64,000 nucleotides of DNA from Streptomyces bathyalis. Lineage in GTDB: Bacteria; Actinomycetota; Actinomycetes; Streptomycetales; Streptomycetaceae. Shown here in pieces: positions 26,227 through 35,195 of this stretch. Location of the stretch: positions 6,879,501 through 6,943,500 of the forward strand of contig NZ_CP048882.1 in NCBI RefSeq assembly GCF_015910445.1. Reading direction: 5' to 3'. The translations under genes and the position numbers were made by a program. Each line of letters opens with the position of its first letter. Positions within the stretch are counted from its first letter, which is position 1. The notes beneath the pieces are model-generated. The model was not told the DNA's origin. It did not search any database and worked only from the letters and a program-made list of their open reading frames with translations.

Positions 26227-26232
26227 TGGTTC

Positions 26233-27147
26233 ATGGACGTCGGACGGACGTTGCTGTTCGTTCCCGGCGACCGCCCCGACCGGATCGCGAAGGCCCTGGC
26301 GAGCGAGGCCGATGCCGTGGCCGTCGACTTCGAGGACGCAGTCGGGGAGGCGGCGAAGGACTCCGCGCGCGCTCTCACGACGGAAGCGCTCGCCCGCCTC
26401 GTGCCGATCGGGTCCCCACGCTCCGGTCCCGCCGTCCATGTCCGTATCAACGCCCTGGAGACCCCCGAGGCGGAAGCGGACCTCGCGGCGGTCTCCTCCC
26501 TGCTCGGCACGGTGCGCCTGGACGGCCTGATCGTGCCCAAGGCCGACTCCGTCGGTCGGCTCGCCGCACTCGACGGAAGGCTCACCTCCGCCGAGGAGGC
26601 GGCGGGCACGGAGCACGGGCAGCTGTCGCTGCTGCCCGTCGTGGAGAGCGCCGCGGGGGTGCTCGCCTCCGCCGGTGTCGCCGCCGCCGGGCCTCGCGTG
26701 CGGGGTGTGCTGTTCGGCACGCTCGACCTGGCGGCCGAACTGGGCGTGCGTCCCAGCGTCGAAGGACGCGAACTGCTCCACGCCCGCTCGCAGTTGGTGC
26801 TCGCGGCCCGTGCCGCGGGGCTGTCCTGGATCCTGGACGGACCGTATGCGGCCCTGGATGACGAGGACGGCCTCGTGCGGTCCACGCTCGCCGGCCGCGA
26901 ACTCGGCTTCACCGGGCGCGTGGTGCTCCATCCCCGTCAAGTCGCTCCCGTCCGCAAGGCGTTCGCCCCCACGGAGACCGAACTCGCCCACGCCCGCGAG
27001 GTTCTGGCCGCCTACCACGACGCGTCGGAGCGCGGGGTCGGGGCGGTGCGGCTGAGCGACGGGTCCTTCGTCGACCGGCCGGTGGTCGCCCGCGCCAAGG
27101 CGCTGCTGCGCGAGGCCGGACAGGACGACGGGGAGGCCCGCCCATGA
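26233..27147 (+). CDS. CitE-like CoA-ester lyase
   Basis: The 304-residue protein is of the HpcH/HpaI-citrate lyase beta family: RTLLFVPGDRPDRIAKAL at the start, VAVDFEDAVGEAAKDSAR for the metal/substrate site, and LDGLIVPKADSV and VRGVLFGTLDLAAELG in the barrel. Relatives split citramalyl-CoA, malyl-CoA or methylmalyl-CoA into acetyl- or propionyl-CoA plus an oxoacid. ATG 26233 has AGGAG 6 nt upstream. It overlaps the CoA transferase gene by 4 nt and heads the operon. With a MaoC hydratase and a CaiB transferase beside it, citramalyl-CoA or methylmalyl-CoA cleavage is the best guess. Confidence 0.85.
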   Translation: MDVGRTLLFVPGDRPDRIAKALASEADAVAVDFEDAVGEAAKDSARALTTEALARLVPIGSPRSGPAVHVRINALETPEAEADLAAVSSLLGTVRLDGLIVPKADSVGRLAALDGRLTSAEEAAGTEHGQLSLLPVVESAAGVLASAGVAAAGPRVRGVLFGTLDLAAELGVRPSVEGRELLHARSQLVLAARAAGLSWILDGPYAALDDEDGLVRSTLAGRELGFTGRVVLHPRQVAPVRKAFAPTETELAHAREVLAAYHDASERGVGAVRLSDGSFVDRPVVARAKALLREAGQDDGEARP

Positions 27148-28322
27148 CGCCGCACGCCGCGCCGCGCGGCAGGCTCCCGCTGGAGGGCATCACCGTCGTC
27201 GCGGTCGAGCAGGCCGTCGCCGCCCCGTTCGCCACTCGCCAGCTCGCGGACCTCGGCGCCCGCGTGATCAAGGTGGAGCGCCCGGACGGCGGCGACTTCG
27301 CGCGCGGCTACGACCAGGTGGTGAACGGCGAGTCCAGCGCGTTCCTCTGGCTCAACCGGGGCAAGGAGTCCGTACAGCTCGACCTCAAGGACCCCGCAGC
27401 GGTGGGCGACCTGCATCTGCTGCTCGATCGCGCCGACGTCGTCGTCGCCAACCTGGCCCCGGCCGCCCTCGACCGTCTCGGCCTCGACGCCGCGTCACTG
27501 AGGCAGCGCCACCCCGGCCTCATCGTCTGCCTCATCTCCGGCTACGCGCCCGGCGGGCCACTCGCCGAGAAGAAGGCCTACGACGCGCTGATCCAGGCGG
27601 AGACGGGCGTAATGTCGCTGACGGGCACACCCGGAGCGCCCGCGAAGGTCGGCGTCTCCATCGCGGACATCGCCGCGGGGAGCCACGCGTTCAGCGGCGT
27701 GCTGGCCGCCGTCCGCCACCGCGACATGACCGGCGAGGCGCTGCCCGTCCAGGTCTCGCTCTTCGACGCGCTCACCGAATGGATGGCGCACCCGCTGTAC
27801 TACACCCTCCACTCGGGCAACGCGCCCGTTCCGATGGGGACTTCGCACCCCGCGATCGCCCCGTACGGCGCCTTCACGGCGGCGGACGGCACCTCGCTGC
27901 TGATCGCCGTGCAGAACGAGCGCGAGTGGGTGCGGCTCTGCGTGGACGTTCTGGATGCTCCCGCGCTCGCCGAGGATGTCCGCTTCCGTTCCAACACCGC
28001 GCGTGTCGCCGAACGCACGGCGCTCGACGCCGAGTTGGCCGCACGCTTCGCCGAACAGACCACGCAGACGGTGACCGCGCGGCTGGACGCCGCCGCAATC
28101 GCCTGGGCGCGGATGACCACTCTCACCGACCTGCCGTCCCATCCCGAACTCGCCCGCGAAGGACGCTGGATGGAGACCCCCACCCCGGGCGGCACCGTTC
28201 GCACCCTGCGTCCGCCCGGCATGCCCGGCGGACGCACCGCCGAGGGCCGCGCACTGCCCGCGCTCGGCGCCCACACCGCTTCCGTACTCGCCGAACTGCA
28301 CGCTGCCGAGGGGGAGTCATGA
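27144..28322 (+). CDS. CaiB/BaiF family CoA transferase
   Basis: This 392-residue protein is a family III CoA transferase. Typical segments are GITVVAVEQAVAAPFATRQLADLGARVIKVE near the N-terminus, LNRGKESVQLDLKDP, where the catalytic Asp follows closely in family members, and YDALIQAETGVMSLTG. Its role would be to load a free dicarboxylate with CoA, for example from succinyl-CoA, before hydration and cleavage. It overlaps both neighbours by ATGA, so lyase, transferase and hydratase are translated as a set. Acid specificity cannot be read from sequence. Confidence 0.88.
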   Translation: MTPHAAPRGRLPLEGITVVAVEQAVAAPFATRQLADLGARVIKVERPDGGDFARGYDQVVNGESSAFLWLNRGKESVQLDLKDPAAVGDLHLLLDRADVVVANLAPAALDRLGLDAASLRQRHPGLIVCLISGYAPGGPLAEKKAYDALIQAETGVMSLTGTPGAPAKVGVSIADIAAGSHAFSGVLAAVRHRDMTGEALPVQVSLFDALTEWMAHPLYYTLHSGNAPVPMGTSHPAIAPYGAFTAADGTSLLIAVQNEREWVRLCVDVLDAPALAEDVRFRSNTARVAERTALDAELAARFAEQTTQTVTARLDAAAIAWARMTTLTDLPSHPELAREGRWMETPTPGGTVRTLRPPGMPGGRTAEGRALPALGAHTASVLAELHAAEGES

Positions 28323-28840
28323 CGACGCACACCGGCTGGCAGGGCCGCTACTACGAGGACTTCGTCGTCGGCGACGTCTTCGAGCACCCGCTGGGCCGCA
28401 CCGTGACGACGACCGACAACATCTGGTTCACCCTGCTCACGCAGAACACCGCCCCGCTCCACTTCGACCACGAGTACGCACGGCGCACCGAGTTCGGAAA
28501 ACCGCTCGTCAACTCGGCCTTTACGCTGGCGCTCGTCGCGGGGCAGAGCGTCACCGACGTCTCCCAGAACGTCTTCGCCAACCTCGGCTGGGACGAAATC
28601 ACTCTGCCCCACCCGGTGTTCGAGGGCGACACCATCCACTCGCGGTCCAGCGTGCTGCGGGCGAGGGAGTCCGCCTCACGCCCGGGCCTCGGCGTCGTCA
28701 CGGTGCGGACCACCGGGTTCAAGCAGACCGGTGAAGCCGTCATCGAGTTCACCAGGACGCTGCTGGTCTACAAGCGGGGTCACGGCCCACGGCACGACGG
28801 CCCCGAACAGCCCATGGGCCACGAGGGGGAGGGACGGTGA
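28319..28840 (+). CDS. MaoC-like hydratase
   Basis: The 173-residue single hot-dog protein has the R-hydratase motif: NIWFTLLTQNTAPLHFDHEYA, in which Asn/Asp and His act on the enoyl-CoA, plus TEFGKPLVNSAFTLALVAGQS and LGWDEITLPHPVFEGDTI. The length and these motifs match stand-alone MaoC proteins found beside CitE and CaiB genes in other phyla, often annotated as mesaconyl-CoA hydratases. It would add water to an unsaturated C5 acyl-CoA to form the substrate of the CitE lyase. ATG 28319 overlaps the transferase stop. Confidence 0.88.
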   Translation: MTTHTGWQGRYYEDFVVGDVFEHPLGRTVTTTDNIWFTLLTQNTAPLHFDHEYARRTEFGKPLVNSAFTLALVAGQSVTDVSQNVFANLGWDEITLPHPVFEGDTIHSRSSVLRARESASRPGLGVVTVRTTGFKQTGEAVIEFTRTLLVYKRGHGPRHDGPEQPMGHEGEGR

Positions 28841-29991
28841 CGGTGACCAGCGAACTCCGCCGCGATCTGAGGCAGTTGACCGACCGCATCTGTGCGGACT
28901 ACCCGGACGCCTACTGGCAGGAGGTCGACGCCGCGCGCCGCTACCCCGAGGAGTTCGTCGACGCCCTCACGGGCACCGGCTGCCTCGGGGCGCTCGTGCC
29001 GGAGGAGTTCGGCGGGCTCGGGCTGGGCCTGGGCGACGCCTCCGTCATCCTCGAGGGCATCAACGCCAACGGCGGCAACGCCGGTCCTGTGCACGCCCAG
29101 CTCTACACGATGGGCTCGCTGCTGCGGCACGGCACCGAGGAGCAGAAGAGGCGTTATCTGCCCTCGATCGCCTCGGGCGAGCTGCGCCTTCAGGCTTTCG
29201 GCGTCACCGAACCGACCGCCGGCACCGACACCACCAGCATCCGCACCACCGCGGAACGCACCGCCGACGGCTACGTCATCAACGGCCAGAAGGTCTTCAT
29301 CTCCCGCGTGCAGCACTCCGACCTGATGCTGCTGCTGGCCCGTACCACGCCCCGGGAGCAGGCGGCGAAGAAGTCCGAGGGGATGTCGCTGTTCCTGATC
29401 GACCTGCGCGAGGCGGAGGGCGTCGGTCTGCGCCCCATCCGCACGATGGTCAACCACGAGACGAACGAGGTCTTCTTCGACAACGTCCGGGTGCCCGCCG
29501 ACAGCCTCATCGGCGAGGAGGGCCGGGGATTCCGCTACGTCCTCGACGGCATGAACGCCGAGCGCATCCTCATCGCCTCCGAATGCATCGGCGACGGCCG
29601 CTGGTTCGTGGAGCGTGCCTCGAACTACGCCCGCCAACGCGAGGTCTTCGGACGTCCCATCGGGCAGAACCAGGGCGTCCAGTTCCCCATCGCCAGAGCG
29701 CACGTCAACGTCGAGGCCGCCGACCTGATGCGGTGGCGTGCCTGCGACCTCTTCGACGCGGGCGAACCCTGCGGTGCCGAGGCCAACATGGCCAAACTGC
29801 TCGCGGCCGACGCCTCTTGGGAGGCGGGCAACGCCGCGCTCCAGACCCACGGCGGCTACGGCTTCGCCGCCGAGTACGACATCGAGCGCAAGTTCCGCGA
29901 GACGCGGCTCTACCAGGTCGCCCCGATCTCCACGAACCTCATCCTCGCCCACATCGGCCAGCACGTACTGAAGATGCCGCGGTCGTTCTGA
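28837..29991 (+). CDS. Acyl-CoA dehydrogenase
   Basis: The 384-residue protein has the three-part acyl-CoA dehydrogenase fold: helical N-terminal domain, LQAFGVTEPTAGTDTTSIRT in the beta domain for FAD, and a C-terminal helical domain with REVFGRPIGQNQGVQFPIA and GGYGFAAEYDIERKFRETRLYQ. The conserved Glu/Arg positions near the end look intact. In this setting it may desaturate an alkylsuccinyl-CoA or similar so that the MaoC hydratase can act. It starts with GTG, overlapping the previous stop by 4 nt. Electrons would pass to an electron-transfer flavoprotein such as that encoded at 56.7-58.6 kb. Confidence 0.9.
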   Translation: MTVTSELRRDLRQLTDRICADYPDAYWQEVDAARRYPEEFVDALTGTGCLGALVPEEFGGLGLGLGDASVILEGINANGGNAGPVHAQLYTMGSLLRHGTEEQKRRYLPSIASGELRLQAFGVTEPTAGTDTTSIRTTAERTADGYVINGQKVFISRVQHSDLMLLLARTTPREQAAKKSEGMSLFLIDLREAEGVGLRPIRTMVNHETNEVFFDNVRVPADSLIGEEGRGFRYVLDGMNAERILIASECIGDGRWFVERASNYARQREVFGRPIGQNQGVQFPIARAHVNVEAADLMRWRACDLFDAGEPCGAEANMAKLLAADASWEAGNAALQTHGGYGFAAEYDIERKFRETRLYQVAPISTNLILAHIGQHVLKMPRSF

Positions 29992-30038
29992 ACACCACCA
30001 CCACGCAGACGCACACCACGAAGGAGGCTTCAGCGCAC

Positions 30039-31046
30039 ATGACTTCGGCTCCCGGCTACGGGCTGGTGCTGTGCAGCCAGTTCACCTCCGATGACGACGT
30101 GGTGGCGCGCTTCGCCGAACAGGTGGAGCAGGTGCGCTTCGCCCGCGACGCCGGCTTCTCCTCCGTCTGGGCGACGCAGCACTACCTTGCCGACCCCTTC
30201 CAGTATCTGCACCCGCTCGCCGTGCTCTCGCGCATCGTCCCCGAGTCCGGCGACATGCGCATCGGCACGGCGATCACCCTCATGGCACTCCAGAACCCCG
30301 TCGACATCGCCGAGGAGCTGGCCACGCTCGACATCATCAGCGGTGGCCGCCTCACCGTCGGAGCCGGACTCGGCTACCGCGACACGGAGTTCGACGCCTT
30401 CGGCGTGCCCCGTCACGCGCGGCTGCGCCGCTTCCTGGACAACCTCGGCCTGGTGCGCCGACTTTGGACCGAGGACGAGGTGAGCTTCACCGGCGACCAC
30501 GTCGAACTCGACCGCGTACGCCCCGTCCTGCGACCGGTGCAGCGCCCCCACCCACCCATCTGGCTCGCCGGGCACACCGACGGAGCGCTGCGCCGCACCG
30601 CGCGGATGGGGCTGCCCTGGATCGCGGCCGCGGCGCACGTCGACCGGGACTATCTGCAGCGTCAGGTCGCCCTCTACCGGGCCGCCTGCGCCGAGTACGG
30701 CCGCGAAGAGGCCCCCGTACAGGTGCTGCAGGAGATCTACGTCGGCGAGAGCGACGAGGCGGCCGTCGAGGACGTGCGTGCCGCGATGACCGTGAAGTAC
30801 GCCGCCTACCGCGCCTGGGGCCAGGACCAGGTGCTGCCGCAGTCGCAGAGCTTCGACGCGGAATTCGACAAGCTGCGCAAGGGCCGCTTCATCCTCGGCG
30901 GCCCCGCCGCGTGCCGTGCGCAGCTCGCCGACCTCATCACACACGTGGCACCGGAGAACATCCTGCTCCGCCCGCAATGGCCCGGGATGCCGCAGGAGAA
31001 GGTCATGGCCAGCCTGAAACGCCTTACGGACGAGGTACTCCAATGA
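30039..31046 (+). CDS. LLM-class flavin-dependent oxidoreductase
   Basis: The 335-residue product has the luciferase-like barrel: FARDAGFSSVWATQHYLADPFQYLHPL, GTAITLMALQNPVDIAEELATLDIISGGRL, and VGAGLGYRDTEFDAFGV, a glycine loop for flavin. The group uses FMN or F420. AAGGAGG lies about 11 nt before ATG 30039. It is 47 bp after the dehydrogenase and overlaps the TRAP binding-protein gene by 4 nt, so it belongs to the operon, but its reaction is not obvious: it could oxygenate the substrate or one of its precursors. No two-component reductase gene is adjacent. Confidence 0.88.
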   Translation: MTSAPGYGLVLCSQFTSDDDVVARFAEQVEQVRFARDAGFSSVWATQHYLADPFQYLHPLAVLSRIVPESGDMRIGTAITLMALQNPVDIAEELATLDIISGGRLTVGAGLGYRDTEFDAFGVPRHARLRRFLDNLGLVRRLWTEDEVSFTGDHVELDRVRPVLRPVQRPHPPIWLAGHTDGALRRTARMGLPWIAAAAHVDRDYLQRQVALYRAACAEYGREEAPVQVLQEIYVGESDEAAVEDVRAAMTVKYAAYRAWGQDQVLPQSQSFDAEFDKLRKGRFILGGPAACRAQLADLITHVAPENILLRPQWPGMPQEKVMASLKRLTDEVLQ

Positions 31047-32074
31047 ACACAAGAGATATGGGAAGGCGGAGCTTCCTGTCCGCGGCGGGGCTGGGCCTGG
31101 CCGCGGCAGGAGCCTCCGCGTGCGCCCCGGCGAGCGCCGAGACGGGCCGGAAGACGAGGGTGGCGACGTATCTGCCGTCCTCCTACGGCGATCTGTACCC
31201 GGGCATCGAGATGTTCAACGAAGCCGCCGCCGAACGCAGCGGCGGGCGGCTGGAGTTGGACATGTACGACTCGGGAGCCCTCCTCGGTGCGGAACAGCTC
31301 CTCCCGGGGCTGCTCTCCGGCGTGGCCGACGTGATCTTCCAGACCAGCTCCTACGTCTCCTCGACGTATCCCGTGCTCGGCGCCATGGAACTGCCCTTCG
31401 TCACGGAGGACTACGGCAAGCTCCGCCGCGCCATCGAACCGGGGAAGCCGCAGTACGAACTGATCAACGAGCACCTGGAGCCGAAGGGCGTGCGCATCCT
31501 CGGCGGCATGCCCACGACGTTCGAATACGTGTGGACGGTGGACAAGCCGATCCGCAGGCCCGAGGACGTACGCGGCCTGCGCCTGCGCGTCGCCGGCGAG
31601 ATCGAGGGCGAGACGGTCAAGGCCCTCGGCGGAGCACCCGTCACCATGGGGTCCGCCGAGGTCTACCAGGCGCTGGAGAAGAAGACCATCGACGGGCTCG
31701 TCAGCTACATCGGCACCGTCGTCTCCCGGGACCTGCAGAAGATCGTCAGGTACGGGACGGCCGGGCACTTCGGCGCCTACACCGTCGACGCCTACTGCCG
31801 CAGCGACTGGTACCAGCAACAGCCTCCTGCCGTCCGCTCGGCCCTGGACGCGGCCGGCAAGAAGCTCTACGAAGACGGCACCGCGCACATGGTCAAGACC
31901 CACACGAAGGAGTACCTGCCCAAGGTCGAGGGCGCCGGTGTGGAGCTGGTCAAGCCGGAGGGCGCCGAGATGGATGCCTTCCGCAAGGCGATCGCCCCGG
32001 TGAGGTCGGCCTGGAGGCAGCGCCTCGGTGCCCGCACGGCCGACCGGGCCGTCGAATCCATCCGGAAAGCATGA
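31043..32074 (+). CDS. TRAP transporter substrate-binding protein, DctP type
   Basis: The 343-residue protein begins MGRRSFLSAAGLGLAAAGASAC, combining a twin-arginine motif with a possible lipobox, so it is exported and perhaps anchored. The mature part is a DctP fold with VATYLPSSYGDLYPGIEMFNEAA, a lobe containing ADVIFQTSSYVSSTYP, and the RGLRLRVAG segment, where an Arg usually binds the carboxylate of the ligand. It is coupled to the preceding gene (ATGA) and followed 10 bp later by the small permease gene. The ligand is expected to be an organic acid. Confidence 0.9.
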   Translation: MNTRDMGRRSFLSAAGLGLAAAGASACAPASAETGRKTRVATYLPSSYGDLYPGIEMFNEAAAERSGGRLELDMYDSGALLGAEQLLPGLLSGVADVIFQTSSYVSSTYPVLGAMELPFVTEDYGKLRRAIEPGKPQYELINEHLEPKGVRILGGMPTTFEYVWTVDKPIRRPEDVRGLRLRVAGEIEGETVKALGGAPVTMGSAEVYQALEKKTIDGLVSYIGTVVSRDLQKIVRYGTAGHFGAYTVDAYCRSDWYQQQPPAVRSALDAAGKKLYEDGTAHMVKTHTKEYLPKVEGAGVELVKPEGAEMDAFRKAIAPVRSAWRQRLGARTADRAVESIRKA

Positions 32075-32084
32075 GGGGCCCGGC

Positions 32085-32681
32085 ATGACCGCGCTGAACT
32101 CGATACGCAAATACGTACTGGCCTGCGCCCTCGCGCTCGCCGTCGTCGCCATGGCCGTCGTCGGACTGATGATGCTGACCATCACCTACGACGTGATCGT
32201 CCGTGCCGTCTTCTCTGCGCCGACGGACTGGGCCTACCCGCTGAACTCCGCGGGCGTGCTCGCCGGGACCTCGCTGGCGATCCCGTACTTCTACGCCAAG
32301 GGGCAGCACATCTCGATGGACCTGGTCCACCGGGCGCTGCCGCCAGGGCTGCGCCGGACCGCGGACCTGGTGACCTCCGCCGCCACCGCGTTCCTCGGCG
32401 TGGTGCTCGCCCTGACCGCGTACCGCTCGATGGCCGTGGCGATCGAAGGCGGACTGACCGGCTCCGGCACCTTCAGCATCCCCCTGTGGGTCCCGGACGC
32501 CGTGCTGTTCGTCAGCGGTGTGCTTCTGGCGGTCGTGGCGGTGCTCTTCCCGCCGCCGCCCCCCGATGCCGTGGCGGAAGACCAACCTCCGTCCACGGCC
32601 GCACCGTCCACGGAAGGCACACCGGTCCCCGATGACGGGGACGCCGCCTCCGGCACCGCAGAAGGGAAGGCCCGCTCATGA
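32085..32681 (+). CDS. TRAP transporter small permease, DctQ type
   Basis: The 198-residue protein has four hydrophobic segments: residues about 10-35 (ALALAVVAMAVVGLMMLTI), 47-67, 90-110 and 135-158. The DctQ signature YDVIVRAVFSAPTDWAYPL and FYAKGQHISMDLV are present. A Pro/Ser/Thr/Glu-rich soluble tail of about 40 residues is unusual for the family. It overlaps the large permease gene (ATGA). Together with the DctP and DctM proteins it forms a Na+- or H+-driven importer. Confidence 0.88.
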   Translation: MTALNSIRKYVLACALALAVVAMAVVGLMMLTITYDVIVRAVFSAPTDWAYPLNSAGVLAGTSLAIPYFYAKGQHISMDLVHRALPPGLRRTADLVTSAATAFLGVVLALTAYRSMAVAIEGGLTGSGTFSIPLWVPDAVLFVSGVLLAVVAVLFPPPPPDAVAEDQPPSTAAPSTEGTPVPDDGDAASGTAEGKARS

Positions 32682-33985
32682 TCTCCGACGCCGCCATAGC
32701 GGGCCTCGCGGTCGTACTCCTCCTGGTCCTCATCACGCTGCGCACACCGATCTTCGTCGCGCTCGCCGTCTCCGGCATCGTCGGGCTCATCGGCCTGGAC
32801 GGCCTCTCCGGCGTCGAACTGGTGCCGCTCTCACTCGTCGCGCAGCTCCAGAACTACGCGCTCGTCGCCGCACCGCTCTACATCCTGCTCGGCGAGGTGC
32901 TCGCGGTCAGCGGCCTGGGCCGCGACCTGTTCGGCGCGGCCTACCGCTGGTTCAACCGCGTTCCCGGCGGGCTCGGAGCGTCCGCCATCGGATCCTCCAC
33001 CGTCTTCGGCGCCATGTCCGGCGTGAGCATCTCCTCGGTCGCGGTGATCGGGCGCATGGCCGTGCCGGAGATGCTTGCCAGGGGCTACCGCCCCTCCTTC
33101 GCCAGCGGCAGCGTCGCTGCCTCGGGCGCGCTGGCGATGCTGATCCCGCCGAGCCTGATGTTCATCCTCTACTCGTCCGTGACGGGCGTGAGCATCGCTG
33201 AACTCTTCGCGGGCGGCATCATTCCGGGACTGCTCCTCGCCGCGCTCATGATTCTCTACGTGGTGGTGAAGGCCAAGAAGTCACCGGAGACGGCGCCCGT
33301 CGCGGAAGAGCGCTTCACCTGGAAGGAACGCCTCACCGCCCTGGCGAAGATCTCGCCCGCGCTGGTGCTCATCGTCCTGGTCCTCGGCTCGATCTACACC
33401 GGCCTCGCCACGCCCACCGAGGCGGCTGCCGTCGGCGCCCTGGCGGCATTCGCCGTGACGGGGTGGGTCTACCGGAAACTGGGCTGGGAGAACCTCCGTA
33501 CGATCTTCGTCTCGACCGCGCACGTCACCGCGTCCATCCTGGCCATCGTCGGTGCCGCGTTCGTCTTCACGCAGATGCTCGTGGTGGCACGGGTCCCCGA
33601 TGCCGTCTCCAACTTCGTCGTGGGTCTGGAGACTTCGCCGTACCTGGTGATCGCGGTCATGATGCTCGTGCTCGTGCTGCTCGGCTGCCTCGTCGACGCC
33701 GCCTCGCTGCTGCTCGTCGTGACGCCGATCCTCGTGCCGGCGATCGAGGGGCTGGGCTTCGACCCCCTGTGGTTCGGAGTGCTGCTGGTGGTCAACCTCG
33801 AGATGGCGGTGATCACGCCACCGGTCGGGCTGAACCTGTACACGATGAAATCCGTCGTGCCCGAACTGGATCTCGCCGACATCTTCCGCGGCATCCTCCC
33901 GTATCTCGCCATCGAGACAGGGATGCTGGTGCTGATCACTGCCGTGCCCGAACTCGCCACCTGGCTACCGGGGTTGATCGCGTGA
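32678..33985 (+). CDS. TRAP transporter large permease, DctM type
   Basis: The 435-residue protein has about twelve hydrophobic segments and the DctM family stretches ALVAAPLYILLGEVLAVSG, GGLGASAIGSSTVFGAMSGVS and IPPSLMFILYSSVTGVSIAELFAGGIIPG. It forms the transport path of the TRAP system. Start ATG 32678 overlaps the small permease stop; its own stop overlaps the GTG of the MmgE/PrpD gene. Complete 4-nt chaining of the last three transporter genes and the next enzyme makes a common substrate likely. Confidence 0.92.
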   Translation: MISDAAIAGLAVVLLLVLITLRTPIFVALAVSGIVGLIGLDGLSGVELVPLSLVAQLQNYALVAAPLYILLGEVLAVSGLGRDLFGAAYRWFNRVPGGLGASAIGSSTVFGAMSGVSISSVAVIGRMAVPEMLARGYRPSFASGSVAASGALAMLIPPSLMFILYSSVTGVSIAELFAGGIIPGLLLAALMILYVVVKAKKSPETAPVAEERFTWKERLTALAKISPALVLIVLVLGSIYTGLATPTEAAAVGALAAFAVTGWVYRKLGWENLRTIFVSTAHVTASILAIVGAAFVFTQMLVVARVPDAVSNFVVGLETSPYLVIAVMMLVLVLLGCLVDAASLLLVVTPILVPAIEGLGFDPLWFGVLLVVNLEMAVITPPVGLNLYTMKSVVPELDLADIFRGILPYLAIETGMLVLITAVPELATWLPGLIA

Positions 33986-35178
33986 TCGCAGAGCTCGCCG
34001 ACTGGGCCGCCGCTCTCGAAGTGGAGGAAGCCGACGAGGAACTCGCCCACAGGGCGCTCGTGGACACTCTCGCCGTCACCCTCGCCGCGGCCGGTGATCC
34101 GGTCGCCAGGCTGACGGCGGGGCTGCCGGAGCCGCTGCGCTGGGCCGCGACGGGGCACGTCCTGGACTTCGACGACGTCCATCTGCCCTCCACCTCGCAC
34201 GTCAGCGTCGTATGCGTGAGCGCCGCGCTCGCGTGCGGGGGTGGAACACGGGCCTACCTCGCGGGAGCGGGAGTGATGGCCAGGCTCGGCACGGCGCTGG
34301 GCTGGAGCCACTACCGAAGCGGCTGGCACACCACGTGCACCGCGGGAGCGCCGGCCGCCGCCGTGGCTGCCGGGGTCGCACTCGGCCTCGATGCCGAGGG
34401 GCTCGGGCGGGCCATGGCACTCGCCGTGCCCGCGGCGGGAGGGCTCCAGCGGGCCTTCGGTACCTCCGGGAAGTCGCTCCAGGTGGGCTTCGCGACCGAC
34501 GCCGGTGTACGCGCGGCACGGCTGGCGGCGGCAGGTGCGTCGGCCGAACCGGCAGCGCTGGACGACTGGTTCACCCTGGTCGGCGGCGCCACGGAACCCG
34601 TGCTCACCGGGCCCGCCGTCCCGGACGGTCTGGCCGTCAAGCTGCATCCCTGCTGCTACGCGATGCAGCGGCCCATCAGCGCGGCCCGTGAACTGCCGTG
34701 CGACGGGCGAGGGTTCGAGGACATCGAGCGGATCACCGTCGTCACGCCCGAGGCGGGCATGCAGCCGCTGATCCACCACCGGCCCCGAACCGGGCTGGAG
34801 GCCAAGTTCAGCATGGAGTACGCGGTGGCGACGACCCTGCTCGACGGCTTCCCGGGCATGGCCGACTTCACTGACGCCGCGGCGGTCCGACCGGAGGTGC
34901 GGACGCTGCTGGAGCGCACCGAGGTGCGGGTTCTCCCGGGCAGCGGTGAGGGCGGCCTCATGGGAGGCGAGACGCGCATAGTGGTGGAACGCTCCGGGGG
35001 TGAACGGACCGAGGCGGCAATGGAGTTGCCGCGCGGCCACCCCCAGCGGCCCGCGAGCGACGCCGAACGCGCCGCCAAGGTCGCCGACTGCGTCAGTGAC
35101 GAGCGTGCTGCGGCGGTGATGGGAGTGACCTGGGAGTCCGCCGTGCCACTGCTCCGCGGCGCCCTCACCGCGAACTGA
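33982..35178 (+). CDS. MmgE/PrpD family protein
   Basis: The 398-residue protein, somewhat shorter than the usual 450, carries the family's GHVLDFDDVHLPSTSHVS, GWHTTCTAGAPAAAVAAGVALGL and KLHPCCYAMQRPISAA. The family includes 2-methylcitrate dehydratase and cis-aconitate decarboxylase, the enzyme that makes itaconate. GTG 33982 overlaps the DctM stop. Being the final gene of the operon, it may isomerise, dehydrate or decarboxylate the imported tri- or dicarboxylate before CoA loading. The domain call is firm; the reaction is inference. Confidence 0.85.
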   Translation: MIAELADWAAALEVEEADEELAHRALVDTLAVTLAAAGDPVARLTAGLPEPLRWAATGHVLDFDDVHLPSTSHVSVVCVSAALACGGGTRAYLAGAGVMARLGTALGWSHYRSGWHTTCTAGAPAAAVAAGVALGLDAEGLGRAMALAVPAAGGLQRAFGTSGKSLQVGFATDAGVRAARLAAAGASAEPAALDDWFTLVGGATEPVLTGPAVPDGLAVKLHPCCYAMQRPISAARELPCDGRGFEDIERITVVTPEAGMQPLIHHRPRTGLEAKFSMEYAVATTLLDGFPGMADFTDAAAVRPEVRTLLERTEVRVLPGSGEGGLMGGETRIVVERSGGERTEAAMELPRGHPQRPASDAERAAKVADCVSDERAAAVMGVTWESAVPLLRGALTAN

Positions 35179-35195
35179 CGGCGTCCCACGGCGCG

